DNA of 64,000 nucleotides from Prorocentrum cordatum (lineage: Eukaryota > Sar > Dinophyceae > Prorocentrales > Prorocentraceae). The DNA lies in the NCBI GenBank assembly GCA_963575745.1, contig CAUYUJ010014194.1, forward strand, positions 1,130,001-1,194,000, read 5' to 3'. The notes under the pieces are model-generated. The model made no database searches. It was given only the letters and a program-made list of their open reading frames with translations, and had not been told where the DNA came from. Each line of letters starts with the position of its first letter. The first letter of the stretch is position 1. Of the stretch, positions 11,360 to 22,091 are shown piece after piece. The position numbers and the translations under genes are program-made.

Positions 11360-12110
11360 GGTCAGGGGCCAGGGCGTGCCTCCGGAGGACCCAAGCTGGG
11401 CGAGCCCCCAGGTCGGCCCGAAGAGCATGGGGAAGGTCGCAATCCCGCACGAAGGCCCAGGTCGCCGAACACTGACCCGACACCCAAGCAGAAAAAGACC
11501 CCTGGGCAAGACCCGGCGCCACAAAGGGGACAGGTCTGGATGGTCGCGAGACCATGGCGATGTTTCCGAACCTGATCCCAAATACCATTGGCCACGATCG
11601 CACGGAGGGTCGCCCGATGGCCCGAGGCCCAGTCCGGCCCCATCGCTCCGTCGCAAAGTCGGGGGATGGGGGGCGAGATAGGGGCGAGGGGGAAGGGCGG
11701 CTATGTATTCGGAATTCTGCCAGGCACGATCCAACAGCCAGTCCTCGGTGCTCAAGCGCACGAGGCGGAGAAAGGTGCGGGGGCAGGCGGCCGCGAGATC
11801 AACATTGAAGCCCTCGCCGGCTACTAGCGGGCAGACACCGGGGACGAGCCTCCACCCGAGACGTCTACAGCAAGCCAGGGCAGCAGGAATCGGGCCGCGA
11901 ACCAGGGCCCAGTCGCTGCGTAAACCGGCGCGGGCCGCATGGGCCGAGCCCGCGGCAAACGGAAGTCGGTGGCATCCCGGGGGAACCACGACTTCCAAAC
12001 AGCCTGCGCAAGCATGCGGATCGGGCACACGGCGCTCGCATACGCTGGGTCGACCTCGGCGCCGATGGAGAGAGACGGAAGTCGAGGGTGAGCGAACGGC
12101 GAGCGGCGCG
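11360..12110 (-). pseudogene. LINE post-RT region with zinc-binding motif
   Basis: The frame around 11980-11870 reads WALVRGPIPAALACCRRLGW, a conserved block found after the RT in this LINE type; the copy at 35.6-36.7 kb has WAGVRGPIATTFLTLRRIGW. Downstream, LRAIVANGIWDQVRKHRHG precedes TCPLCGAGSCPG, the CxxC half of a zinc-binding knuckle. The blocks lie in different frames, so at least one frameshift separates them. Confidence 0.65.
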
Positions 12111-12279
12111 AACGAAAGGGGCTGAGTGCGCGGCTCGCCGCATCGGTTTGACCCCACTCCACGCCCCCCCAGCCCCCCCGTCGCCCCAAATACCAGCAGG
12201 CGCGAGGCCGAGCTAGACGAGCTGCTGCGTTTTGCCCCTCGCCGCTCGGATCACTCGGATGCGCGCCACGCGCCGCGCT

Positions 12280-13349
12280 ACCGCGGCCATCCTCTTGGCC
12301 CGCGCGGCGCCCCCCGGCCGTCGGCAGCAAGGTTCCTGGCGGACTTGCGACACTTGCCTCGCAGCGCAGCGCAGCGCCGCATGACCTCGCGGCTGCAGTC
12401 GGCGTCGTTGGCCAGCACAACGCCTCTGCCATCGTTGACCGCCAGGCTTTCCTCGAGAAGCCCGCGGCGCAGCTGGGCGTTGGCGTCGCTCGCACGCGCA
12501 GCCGCGCACTGGCCAGGCAAATCTGGGCAAGCTGGACGTCGTCGACCACGTCGCTGACCGCCACGGCGCGGAGCGCGACGATGGCGTCGAGGCGCGGCAC
12601 CAGGACATCTCCGCGCAGAGGTCGGGGAAACTGCAGCCTGCCACAACTCCGGGCTGAGGGGCGCAGGCAGGCGCGGCCACGCCCTGGGAGCAGACGACGC
12701 GCGGCATGCCGCGCAGCTGGAGGAGGAGGCGCAGCAGCACCAGGTTGAAGTTCACGTCCTTAGCGCGCTGGGAGAGCAGTGCAAACGGGATGTGCTCGCA
12801 CGCCTTCGTGAGATCCACGAGGACAACGCGCGCTGCCTGGCCGCGGCGGGGCGCCACCTCCGCGGCAGCGGCCTGCGCCCGTACGCAGGTCTCGCAGCTC
12901 TGGCCAGCAACGCGGGGGCCCGGGGAAGAGGCCGACGGTGCGGACGCCGTTTCGGGCACAATCAGGAGCACCATCAGCATGGCCGCCAGCGCGCGCGGCA
13001 CGTGGCTCAGGGCCAGCATCAGGCGCCCCACCTCGACGCAGGCCCCCAGCGCCGCGTCCGACAGCAGCGCCACGTGACGCGGGTGGAACGCGTCGCAGCC
13101 CCGCCCCGTCGCGCGCGGGAAGGCGTGGCCCACCTGGCGGGGCTCCTCGACCGCCGGCAGGGTGGGCGCCGCGCCCTGTTCAGCAAGCCACTGCACAGCC
13201 TCAAGCCCAATGCACTCGCCTCGAGGCGCGCACCACGGGGGGGCAGAAGCCTCGGCGACGAGCTGCGCCGACTGGATGCCCGCAGTCGGCTGCCAGCGCG
13301 CCTCGGCCCAGGGCGCGGCCTCGCGTATCCAGCGGAAGCCCTTGCGCAT
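12280..13349 (-). pseudogene. LINE reverse transcriptase domain
   Basis: N-terminal RT text GRGCDAFHPRHVALLSD and LMVLLIVPE is followed by motif A (VVLVDLTKACEHIP, catalytic Asp), motif B (PGVVAGCSFPDL) and, after a frameshift near 12590, motif C (DVVDDVQLAQI, both Asp present). A further frame holds VVLANDADCSREV and SARNLAAD, the block that follows the active site in this family. All catalytic aspartates survive, but the frameshifts make the copy non-functional as written. Confidence 0.75.
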
Positions 13350-13919
13350 GCCCTCGGAAGAGGTGGCGCCGCGTGTCCAGTGCAGCCAGGCCTTGTAGCG
13401 TCGGAAGGACGCGCGCCCCTCCGCTGCCGTCGCCGCGCGGTGGAGGTCGGTCAGCAGCTGCTCAGGTGCTGGATGCGGCGCACTAGGTTTCTCCGAGCCT
13501 GCCAGAGCTGCAGGTCGGAGCCAACAACAGGAGGCTTGAAGCGGAGGAGTATCGGCCAGCTGGAGGACGCGCCACTCGCGAGATTGCTCGGCCAGCTAGC
13601 TCCAGTGCTGCTCGGAAGGGCCAGGCTCGGCGGCGGGCTTCCAGTGGGTGCGCCGGCGACGCAGCTGCACCTGGACCAAGCGGGCGCCCTCGCTCCTGCC
13701 GCGGTAGCGATCGGCCTCCGTCCCTTCCCCGAGACCGAAGTGCCGCGCCAACACGTCCTCGCGGCGGTCGAGGACTCGGCGGCAGGCCGCGTCGAGGGCG
13801 GGCGCCGCGTCGACGAACTTGAGGTCGTCGAGCACATCCTGCCAGTCGGGGGCTGGCAACTGCGGCCCACCCGACGCTCGGGCAGGGCAGGGTCGCGGAC
13901 GTCGAAGGCGCGCGACCAG

Positions 13920-14500
13920 CGCGCCCAGGGGCTGCAAGGCTGGGCGGAGGGCAATCCGACGTAGCAGTAGTCGAGCTCTCTGGCTCAGGTGGGCGCCACG
14001 CAGGTCGCTTGACCAGAACGAGCAAGCCTCGCGCCGAGGGAGGGCAGCAGCTGCGCTTATTTCAACACATCGGGAATCATGTTCCAGTCGGCGCCCACGA
14101 CGAAGGGCCGTTGCATAGCCCTGACCACCGAGCCCAAGTTCATCAGCAGGTCGGAATTGCCGTCGCCGAGGTCCTGGCTCGTGCGCAGGACGGAGCAGCG
14201 CACCGAGACGCGGCCATCGGCGAACTCGACGCGCTGGGGTGGGCCCAGGGGCGGACCAAGATGCCGACACCAAAGGAAGTGCATCCGCGCCCCGTGGCTA
14301 CCGCTGGGGCGAGGTCAGCCACCAACCCCGCGAGACGCGCTCCGCGCACTGCAGCTGCCAGGCGCCGATCGTCGGCGAGGCGGCGCTCTTGGGCCAGAGT
14401 GGCCTGGACCGAGTCGCCCCCGCGGCCACGCTCTAGCTGGGTTAAGCAGGAGCCCCAACTGGTAACGTTGACCGCCAGGGAGGCGGGGCGGGGGGGCCGC
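13920..14500 (-). pseudogene. LINE apurinic-type endonuclease domain
   Basis: This domain nicks the target site. Blocks in order are AVNVTSWGSCL, ATLAQERRL (catalytic Glu), GRGCTSFGVGILVR, then after a frameshift near 14260 FVVGADWNMIPDVL (the GDxN-type block, Asp/Asn present), and after in-frame stops ELDYCYVGL (the IDY-type block). Order and spacing fit the exonuclease-endonuclease-phosphatase fold. At least one frameshift and two stops (14057 and about 13990) interrupt it. Confidence 0.75.
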
Positions 14501-15640
14501 GCGCCGCAGGGCCGCTCCCCAGCAGACGCCCCCCACGGCCCAACGCACGAGCAGCTCGATGTAGGCGCCTCGCCGCGGCGGGGGGCCCGCGCGCCGGAGG
14601 GCCGCTCCCCGGCCGAGCCGCTGGCCTGGCGTCGGCGCGCAGCGCCTCGCGCTCCGCGAGCCCGCCGCTGCGGGGGGTCGCCACGCGACGCAGGTGGGCC
14701 GCCATCACTCGGCGCCGCAGAGCGGGGTGCCCGCGCGCCTCGGGGCCGCACCCCGGAAGGCGCCTCTCGAGGCCATGTGCTAGTGCAGCTCGGCGTAGGC
14801 GCGCCATCCTGGCGGGGTGGCCGCGCGCCGCAGTGCCGCCCCCCAGCCGCGCCGCCAGCCTCGCCCCAACATGCAGCGCCATGAGCGCCGCAAGCGCTGC
14901 GAGCCTCTGACAGACGGGGAGCGCGAAGCGACGCAGCCAGTCCAAGTGGCGCCCGAAGTCGGACCGACGTCGCCGAAGAGCCCCGCGGCAAACGCGAAGG
15001 TGAAGTCCGCGGCCCGCACCCCGCACCCACTACGCGGGCAACGCCCGCCGTCGAACATGGGAGTGGCACCGCGAGGGGGCATGGCCCCGCAGCCAGGCCA
15101 GCGGCCGCCCCCCATCCAGCAGGCCGCAAGTGGGCAGGCGCGAGGTAAGGCAGGGGCAACTCCAAGTCGAAGATGGCCACGGCGTGCTGGAAGGCCCGCA
15201 CGATGCCGCGGCCGTCGTCGAAGGCGTCGGCTTCCCGCTGCGTCGCCAGGAGGTGCCCGAGGAGCTCGTGGTTCCACGCCTCAGGGTCGTCCACGCGCGC
15301 GCGTTGCAGCCAGTGGAAATGCCGCCCGCGCGTTGCACGACAACGACGGAAGGCGGCCAAGCAGATATTAATGGCGAGGTCCATGCGCGCCGCGCCAGCG
15401 TCGACGCGCCCGTCGCGCTGGGCCCGCTCCCAGACCAGCGCTTTGAAGTGCGGGTGCTCGAGGAAGCGCGCGACGAACGGCGCGCAGTGCTGGCGCCAGC
15501 GAAGGCCGTCTAGATCCTGGCTGTGCGTAGAAGGGCTCACGATCCAGTCTCCAGTGTAGAACCATCGCGTTCGCGAGAGGCTCTCCACCCTCACGAGCGC
15601 AGTGCGTCTCGCAGGCTCCGTATCCTTGAACTCCGACAAC
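14501..15640 (-). other. Unassigned ORF region upstream of LINE endonuclease
   Basis: One minus frame is open from 15639 into the endonuclease. Its first ~200 codons are balanced (for example DDPEAWNHELLGHLLATQRE) and may be real coding sequence. The next ~270 codons are Ala/Gly/Arg-rich with a degenerate tandem motif, GCGCGCCGCAGGGCCGCTCC (about 14499), recurring near 14588 and 14822. I do not recognise the N-terminal part; it could belong to the LINE or to something interrupted by it. Confidence 0.4.
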
Positions 15641-15699
15641 CCACTCGCCCTGTTCGTGGCACATCAAGAAGTAAAACGTCACCTCGCATTCCGAGGACC

Positions 15700-15825
15700 T
15701 GCTGTATATATATATATATATATGTATACACATACAAACAGTATATATAATGTATATACCTATACATGTATAGATATGTATATATATGTATACATACATA
15801 CATACAAACATACATACACGCGGCG
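15700..15825 (+). repeat. TA / TACA microsatellite
   Basis: A (TA)n run passes into TATATG/TACA repeats. It separates the ORF1-like part of the LINE from the endonuclease part and is AT-rich against very GC-rich flanks. Confidence 0.9.
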
Positions 15826-16049
15826 GAAGCGGCACCTGCACGCAGCGCGGGGGCCGCCTTCGGGGCCGCCTGCGGGGCCGAAGCGGCAGTGGCGCCTGCG
15901 GGCTGCCCGCCTCCTCCTTGGCGTCATTGCCGGGCGGGGGCGCGCTCTCCGCCGCGCGCCTCTTCTTGGACTCGAGGCGCCCCCGCTGCTCGAGGCGGCG
16001 AATTTGGCCTGGAGCTCCTCGCGGCGCCGCTGCGCCTCCTGGCGATCGC

Positions 16050-16870
16050 TCTCCTCGACGACGCAGTCCTCGAGGGCCTCCGGGCCGAACGGACCCTCGT
16101 CGTCCAGCGCCCAAGCCGCCTTGCCCTCCAGGACCGCCGAGATGCTGAGGGTGGGGACCGCGACCTCGCTGGCGGGCGCCACCGTGGCGGCCTGGGCCTG
16201 CACCGCGCTGGCGTAGGCCGCGGTGGCGCCGTCGAGAGCCGCAGTGCACTTGGCGACGTGCCCCGCGGCTTGGGCGAAGCGCTGCTGGAGCAGCCCGTCG
16301 GCGGCGGCGAGGGCTGCGTCAAGGGCTGCAGCAACCACGCCCCGCGCAGCGCCAGCCTCGGCAACGGACAGCAGCTTGGCCAAGCGCTTGGCCCTGTGTT
16401 TGTCCAGCTGCCGCTTGTATTTGGCCTCGCCTGGCCCGTCGCCTGACAGGCGGAGGAGCCCCACCAGCTGGACCAACTTGGCTTCCTTGGGGTCGACGCC
16501 GGCCTCCAAGATATGAGCCTCGCCAGAGATGCGGACGCCCAGGCTGCTGCTGCGTGGGCGCCCTCCCGCGCCGTGAGCACCACCTGCGATAGTTCCCGCA
16601 GCCCCCACGCCTGGGGAGGGGCGGCCTCTGGGCGCAATCTGCCGGACGGCGTCGGTGCCGTCGGGGCCAGCCGCCGCAATGCGCCAGGCGTCGGCGCCGT
16701 CAAAGCCCACTGCCGCGTTGCGCCAGGGCGGCTGCGAGAGCCGCCCCCGACGCCGCCAGTGCCGGCGCCGCCAGGCTGGTCCAAAACCAGCGGCCTCTTG
16801 CAGTGGCCGCACCAGCTTCACCACGTCTCGTTTTTGCGGCATCCACAACGCATGCAAGCCATGCGCGCGG
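16050..16870 (-). pseudogene. LINE ORF1-like zinc-finger and coiled-coil protein
   Basis: A Cys cluster MACMRCGCRK is followed, after an in-frame TGA at 16818, by SWCGHCKRP, giving a split CxxC...CxxC finger. Downstream in a neighbouring frame is an Ala/Leu/Lys-rich helical stretch (DPKEAKLVQLVGLLRLSG, then KRQLDKHRAKRLAKLLSV), probably a coiled coil, ending in a Glu/Arg-rich segment (ESDRQEAQRRREELQAKFA). A finger plus coiled coil is the usual layout of the RNA-binding ORF1 of LINEs. Its position 5' of the endonuclease supports this. Confidence 0.6.
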
Positions 16871-17099
16871 GGGACGGCGCCGCCGAGCCGTGGTGGCTGT
16901 CCAGCAGCGCCGCAGCGGCCTCCAGGCGGCAGCGCTGGCGGGGCGAAGGCGACCCCCGCCACGCGCGCAGCAAGGCGCGAGCAGAGGCGCGTTCGCGGCG
17001 GAGGCGCCGATGCCACGCCGCCTTCGATGGCAGCGCGATGGTCCCCGCCCGAGGGGAGCCTGCGGCAGCCTGCGGCAGCCTGCGGCGGCATGTCCACCC

Positions 17100-17290
17100 C
17101 CAGCCCCTCGGGCAGAAACTGGAGGAGGAGGAGGAAAAGGAGAAAGAGGAGGAGGAGGAGGAGGAGGAGGAGGAGGACGAGGAGGAGGAGGAGGAGGACG
17201 AGGAGGAGGAGAAGAACGACGACGACGACGACGGCGGCCAGGAGCAGGAGGAGCAGCAGCACAAGCATCAGCAGCAGCAGCAGCGGGCGC
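17100..17290 (+). repeat. GGA/GAC/CAG microsatellite
   Basis: (GGA)n and (GAG)n pass into GACGAC and then CAGCAG runs. It lies upstream (5') of the LINE ORF1 on the minus strand. Confidence 0.9.
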
Positions 17291-17680
17291 CGCAACGGAG
17301 AGCGGGGGGGGCGCCCCTGTTTCCCACTCGGCACGCAGACAGCTACCGTTACAGCGCTCCAGGAACGCAAGCGCTGCCGACTCGCGGCCCCGCCACGCGT
17401 CGGGAGGCTCTACGGGCAGCGTGTGGCGAAGCTCGCCCAGGGTGGGGCGGGGGAGGGCGCAGCCTTTTCAGGAGACGGAGATTTGAACACATCCACCACC
17501 TGGGGAGCCGATGCATCCCAGAGGGCGGGAGCCATGGGCGACACGTGTGCTTGGGCTCAAAGGCCCACGGGGCCCGCACGTGTCCCTGCCCACCGCCCCC
17601 TGGGGTCCGGGGCAATCGGCTCCCCAGGCGTTGGACGCGGATAAAACCTGGCCTCTGACTTTTCGACACGTCCCTCCATA
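17291..17680. other. Unassigned GC-rich sequence
   Basis: No gene is recognised; ORFs on both strands overlap and lack motifs. Confidence 0.4.
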
Positions 17681-17684
17681 CATG

Positions 17685-17885
17685 CGATGTCCTGCTTTGT
17701 TCAATACTGGGTCCCTGACCCCTTCCCCGAGCCCAGTTCTTCGTCGCGAATCTTTCTGTTGACGGCCCCAGGGCCCAGTGAGGGCCCGGGGAGGCCGAAA
17801 ATTGCCAAAAACCTCCTGTCCTGTTTTGTTCACGACGCCAGCATGTCTGGGCTGGGAAGGCCCCGGGTGAAGGCAGGGGCAGGAG
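17685..17885 (+). repeat. Degenerate dispersed repeat (CCCCTTCCCC...GGCCCCAGGGCC type)
   Basis: It contains CTGACCCCTTCCCCGAGCCC, a TTCTTC-rich stretch, ACGGCCCCAGGGCCCAGTG and AAAAACCTCCTGTCC. Similar text in the same order occurs at 22265-22440 (plus), 23070-23240 (minus) and 34480-34650 (minus). Length is about 170-200 bp; I see no Pol III boxes. Confidence 0.55.
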
Positions 17886-18289
17886 TCCTTGTTGAGGGGA
17901 GTGCGTGGGGGGGGCTCCCGAGGAGGGCTCCCCTGGAAGGCAGAAGGCAGCAGAGCGAGCCGAAAGGCTCCCTGGCCTTCCAAGGAGGCGACGCGTCCCC
18001 AACCAGCCTCGAGCTTATCCCCATCCCTGAGGTTGACAGGCCCGGAGGCGACGACGGTCCCTGGGACGCGCACTCAGAAGCCGAGGGAATCCTTGAGGTC
18101 GGCACCGAGAGGAGGCGATGCCAGTCACAGGGAGGGGGGACCCGCTGCAGGATGGTATAGGCCCCCCTCTCCAGACATCCGCCTCCTTGCACAGCGTTCT
18201 CACGGGGCCTGGGTGCCCTGAGGCCCTCAGGGGACGGCTCAGGGTAAAGAGCGGGCCCTGTGGAACGGGTCGGGACTTCCGCAAACGGA
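17886..18289. other. Unassigned sequence
   Basis: No gene or ordered repeat recognised. Confidence 0.4.
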
Positions 18290-18425
18290 TCTCTACAGGG
18301 TGTCTACGCCCCCACTGGTTTGGCCAGGGGGCATATGCACCGCCTCTGGACGCAGGATGGATTTGGCCAGGGGGAATAAATCTCGTCGCCCGATTCTGGG
18401 GACACCTTATTAAGCAAATATCCTG
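18290..18425. repeat. Foldback repeat family, copy 1
   Basis: GTGTCTACGCCCCCACTGG is mirrored by GGGGGCATATGCAC. It is followed by TTTGGCCAGGGGGAATAAAT and CTGGGGACACC. The same hairpin and the same right flank recur at 52420-52570, and the hairpin also at 33640-33790. Confidence 0.6.
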
Positions 18426-18689
18426 GCGAGGGGCCCGACCAAGTGCATGTGTGAATACTGTAAGGCAGGCGGCTGAAGGATAGGGGGATCCCTATGGGGC
18501 CACGGAACGTGCGAGGGATATGCCGAAATGCATGGGAACGCATGCAGGCCCTGCCGCTGGGGCCTCCGTTGGAGCTCCGTATGGCGCCACGAAACGTGTG
18601 AGGGGTATGCCGAAATGGGCATGGCATGCAGCATGCGGGCCCTGCCTGCAGCTTGGGCCTTCAGTGGAGCCCCCTTTTGTGCGGGTCGC

Positions 18690-18875
18690 GGGTGGGTCGC
18701 GGGGTGGGTCGAAGGTGGGTCGGGGGTGGGTCGCGGGTGGGTCTCGGGGAGGGTCGCGGGTGGGTCGTTTGTTGGGTCGCGGGGTGGGTCGCGGGTGGGG
18801 TCGAGGGGTGGGTCGCGGGGTGGGTCGCGGGGCGGGTCGCGGGTTGGGAGGCGGGTGGGTCGCGGGTGGGAGGAC
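18690..18875 (+). repeat. GTGGGTCGCGGG minisatellite
   Basis: Tandem ~12-bp units (GTGGGTCGCGGG with variants such as GTGGGTCGAAG and GTGGGTCTCGGG) fill the interval. Overlapping ORFs are Val/Gly/Arg or Pro/Thr/Arg repeats and are not genes. Confidence 0.85.
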
Positions 18876-18985
18876 GACAACAACAAACAAGAACAAGAAC
18901 AAGAACAAGAACAATAACAAGAGCAAGCACAAGAACAGCAGCACCAACAACAACAACAACAATAAAAACAAAACAAGCAACATTC
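18876..18985 (+). repeat. AACAAG / CAACAA microsatellite
   Basis: Runs of AACAAG and then CAACAA/AAACAA, AT-rich relative to the preceding minisatellite. Confidence 0.85.
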
Positions 18986-19079
18986 TCACCACGAATTCCC
19001 TATTCAGCCACGCACCCAGGGATAATGAATGACCGTTCGCCCCCCTCACCCTGATATGCTCACAAGCATGAATGCAGTC

Positions 19080-19545
19080 ACACATACATACATGCATGCA
19101 TACTTACATGCATGCATGCATGCATGCATGCATACATACAGACATACGTATGTACGTACGTCCATACATACATACATACATACATACATACCTACCTACC
19201 TACCTACCTACATACATACATACATACATACATACATACACACATACATGCATGCATGCATGCATGCATTCATACATCCGCGCATTCACACACACACACA
19301 CATACATACATGCATGCAAACATAGACATAGATCTATCTATAGATTTACATGCATGCATACATGCATGCATACATCCATAAATACAGCCATGCATGCATG
19401 CAGACATACATCCGCATCACACACATATGTACATGCATACATGATTACAGACATGCATGCATACATGCATACATACATACATGCACACCCACCCATACAT
19501 ACATGCATATATTTATATTATATATATATATACATGTATGTATCC
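19080..19545 (+). repeat. ACAT / GCATGCAT microsatellite
   Basis: Long alternating ACATACAT and GCATGCAT tracts with short CCTA and CACA interruptions. Much of it is self-complementary, so it could form cruciform structures. Confidence 0.9.
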
Positions 19546-19649
19546 GTAAGGGCTTCGCCCCATGCCGCCGAACCCCTGTCTCGGATGATGGGAGATGCAA
19601 AAGCTAAATCATTAGGTCTGGGCGCCGCCGTGAAGCAGTGTCGGGACCT

Positions 19650-20655
19650 GTTTGTTTTTCGACCCTGACCCTACCGATCTGCGTGACAGGTGCCACAGAA
19701 TTTCAACAATGTAACAAATCCTGTGTGTTTTTGCACCCTGACACTACGGATCTGCGTGGGGGGTGCCGCCGAATTTCAAAAATGTGGCAAATCCCATGCG
19801 TTTTTGAACCCTGACACTGTCGATCCGCGTGAGAGGTGCCACCAGGCTTCAGAAATGTTGAGAATCCCATTGGTTTTCGGACCCTGACCCAGCCGAACTG
19901 CGTGAGGGGGGCCATCGGATTTCAGAAATGTGGCAAATCCCTTTTGTTGTTGGACCCTGACCCCGCCGATCTGCGTGAGGGGTGCCACCGAATTTCAGAA
20001 ATGTGGCAAATCCCTTTTGTTGTTGGACCCTGACCCCGCCGATCTGCGTGAGGGGTGCCAACGAAGTTCAGAAATGTGGCAAATCCTCTGTGTTGTTTGC
20101 ACCCTGACCCCGCCGATCTGCGTGAGGGGTGCCACGGAGTGTCAGAAATGTAGCAGATCCCTTTTGTTGTTGGACCCTGACCCCGCCGATCTGCGTGAGG
20201 GGTGCCATCGAATTTCAAAAATGTGGCAAATCCCTTTGTTGTTGGACCCTGACCCCGCCGATTTGCGTCAGGGGTGCCAACGAATTCCAGAAATGTGGTA
20301 AATCCTCTGTGTTGTTTGCGCCCTGTCCCCGCCGATCTGCGAGGGGGGTACCAACGAATTTCAGAAATGTGGCAAATCCTCTGTGTTGTTTGCACCCTGA
20401 CCCCGCCGATCTGCGTGAGGGGTGCCACGGAGTGTCAGAAATGTAGCAAATCCTGTGTGTTGTTGGACCCTGACCCCGCCGACCTGCGTGAGGGGTGCCA
20501 GCAATTTTAAGACGTGTGGCAAATCCCCTTTGTTGTTGGATCCTGACCCCGCCGACCTGCGTGAGTGGTGCCACCGAATTTCAGAAATGTGGCAAATCCT
20601 GGGTTTTTGGACCCTGACCCCGCCGATCTGCGCGAGAGGTGCCAATTTTGTACCC
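19650..20655 (+). repeat. 73-bp minisatellite, about 14 units
   Basis: Each unit contains GACCCTGACCCCGCCGATCT, GCGTGAGGGGTGCCACCGAA and TTCAGAAATGTGGCAAATCC. Successive unit starts fall about 73 bp apart. Units in the middle (19950-20300) are nearly identical and the outer ones are diverged, as expected for unequal exchange or replication slippage. Because 73 is not a multiple of three, one unit is read in all three frames, giving several similar long ORFs (such as 19922-20428 minus). No spacers separate the units, so this is not a CRISPR array. Confidence 0.92.
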
Positions 20656-20714
20656 ACCCCACACATCCAGAGCACACGCTCAGGGCGTGCGAAACCTGCC
20701 CGTTTGGGCCTCCC

Positions 20715-21070
20715 CCCTCAAGACAATACAATACAATGCAATACACTACCATACAATACAGTACAACACAAGACAATACAATACACCCATACGTACAATA
20801 CAATGTATTGCAACGACGTGCAATGCATTGCAATGAACTACAAAACAATAGTATACCAAACAATGCAATACAACACAACACAATCCAATATACTACATAT
20901 CTATGCATAGACATACACAGACATGCATGCATACATATATACATGCATACACGCATGCATAAATGCATACATACACACACATGCAAACACACACACACAC
21001 ACACACACGCAGACATACATGCATACATGCATGCATATATACACATACGTACGTACGTACATACACAAGG
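20715..21070 (+). repeat. AATAC pentamer and ACATGCAT microsatellites
   Basis: Degenerate AATACAATGCAATAC units (to about 20900) are followed by ACATGCAT, (CA)n and ACGTACGT runs. Confidence 0.85.
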
Positions 21071-21734
21071 CTCCTCCGACAAATTGTGCATGCACCTTCA
21101 GGGACGGCGGCTGTGTAGAAAGTCGCTGGCGATCAGTGGTGACGTATACACCGCCACCCTCGTCTGAGACATAGGAACGATCCACTGGAGGGTGTCTGTG
21201 TATATGACGCCGCGCCGTTTGTTCTCGACGCTACCAGATGGATGGACGACGCCGGCACCACGGCAAACCCACGGCAAGCCCTGCGCCTCGCGCCCAAGTA
21301 GAAGACGCTTGCACCGCGGCAAACCCACGGCGAAACAAGGCCGCGCGTCGGCACAAGCGGCGCGGCGACAGATGTATTCATGAGGCGGAAGCTAAGCCCT
21401 GGCCCGGCCCATCCTGGGCCCAGTGGGTTGGAGCCTCGGCTGACTGCGGCACAGCCCCGGCGCGCGCTGGAAAAGCCCCCGGGGGGCAGGTACGAGGCAT
21501 CGAGAGAAGAGGTAGCAAGCCTCGAGAGCGGCTCGGGCAAAGGGTTCTTCTGGGCTGCGGCCACAAATATGGTCAAGAAAACCCCACCAGCCTTTTGGGC
21601 CAAGGTGGTCTAACGACATTTTTTTTGCCTCTCCCAGAATCCTTGGCAAGGGGTCCTTTTCGTACCTTTTCCCGCCAACTCTCACGGGCAGGGATGGGCT
21701 GGCGGGGACACGCGAAGCGTGAGGAATTATAATT
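21071..21734. other. Unassigned sequence
   Basis: No gene recognised. A short duplicated phrase (CACGGCAAACCCACGGC near 21260 and CGCGGCAAACCCACGGC near 21315) is the only visible structure. Confidence 0.4.
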
Positions 21735-21905
21735 TCAGAAATCTGGGCCAGCTTCCTGGAAAGACCTGAAAACAAGCCTGGGCCTACGTGCCTGTTCACA
21801 CTGGAGAGACTGGGCTAGCTTCCCGGCGAGTTGGTTAGAAAACGCTGGCCCAGCTTTTCGGGAGGAGATTTCTGAACCAGATGCTCGGCTGTATGACAAG
21901 CTTCA
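21735..21905 (+). repeat. Dispersed repeat (GCTGGCCCAGCTTTTCGGGA family), copy 1
   Basis: It shares CTGGGCCAGCTTCC, GTTGGTTAGAAAACGCTGGC and CAGCTTTTCGGGAGGAGATT with the related interval at 49255-49440 in the same orientation, diverged by substitutions. No coding potential. Confidence 0.6.
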
Positions 21906-21940
21906 ACACGTCTACAGAGGCCTCGTAAGTGGGGTACGAG

Positions 21941-22091
21941 CAGATGGTATCGGAGGATCGCGCCGCATCGCCGATGCATCGCCGACGCATCGTCTGATGC
22001 ATTGGCGGTGACGGCGTGGAGATAATCGTGCTCCACATCGAGTCCCATCGGCGATGCATCGGCGATGCAGCGCGATCCTCCGACCCCATCT
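21941..22091. repeat. Foldback element with ~43-bp arms
   Basis: The left arm is AGATGGTATCGGAGGATCGC then GCCGCATCGCCGATGCATCG. The reverse complement of the right arm is AGATGGGGTCGGAGGATCGC then GCTGCATCGCCGATGCATCG. About three mismatches occur in 43 bp, and the arms are separated by about 60 bp. The inner GCATCGCCGATGC is itself nearly palindromic. Confidence 0.75.

Larger units (their letters stand above)
10190..17000 (-). mobile_element. LINE (non-LTR retrotransposon), nearly complete but degenerate
   Basis: Reading leftward on the minus strand the window shows, in canonical order: an ORF1-like zinc-finger plus coiled-coil segment (16870-16050), an apurinic-type endonuclease (14500-13920), a reverse transcriptase (13345-12280), a zinc-binding region (12110-11360), an RNase H domain (11208-10925) and a Cys-rich C-terminus (10620-10370). 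The frame changes several times and stops occur inside domains, so the copy is dead or the assembly has indels. The stretch 15640-14500 between ORF1 and the endonuclease is unassigned. Ends and target-site duplications could not be placed. Confidence 0.8.

Noticed and set aside
19650-20655. CRISPR-like regular spacing
   Set aside because: The units are contiguous 73-bp tandem repeats with no unique spacers and no cas genes.
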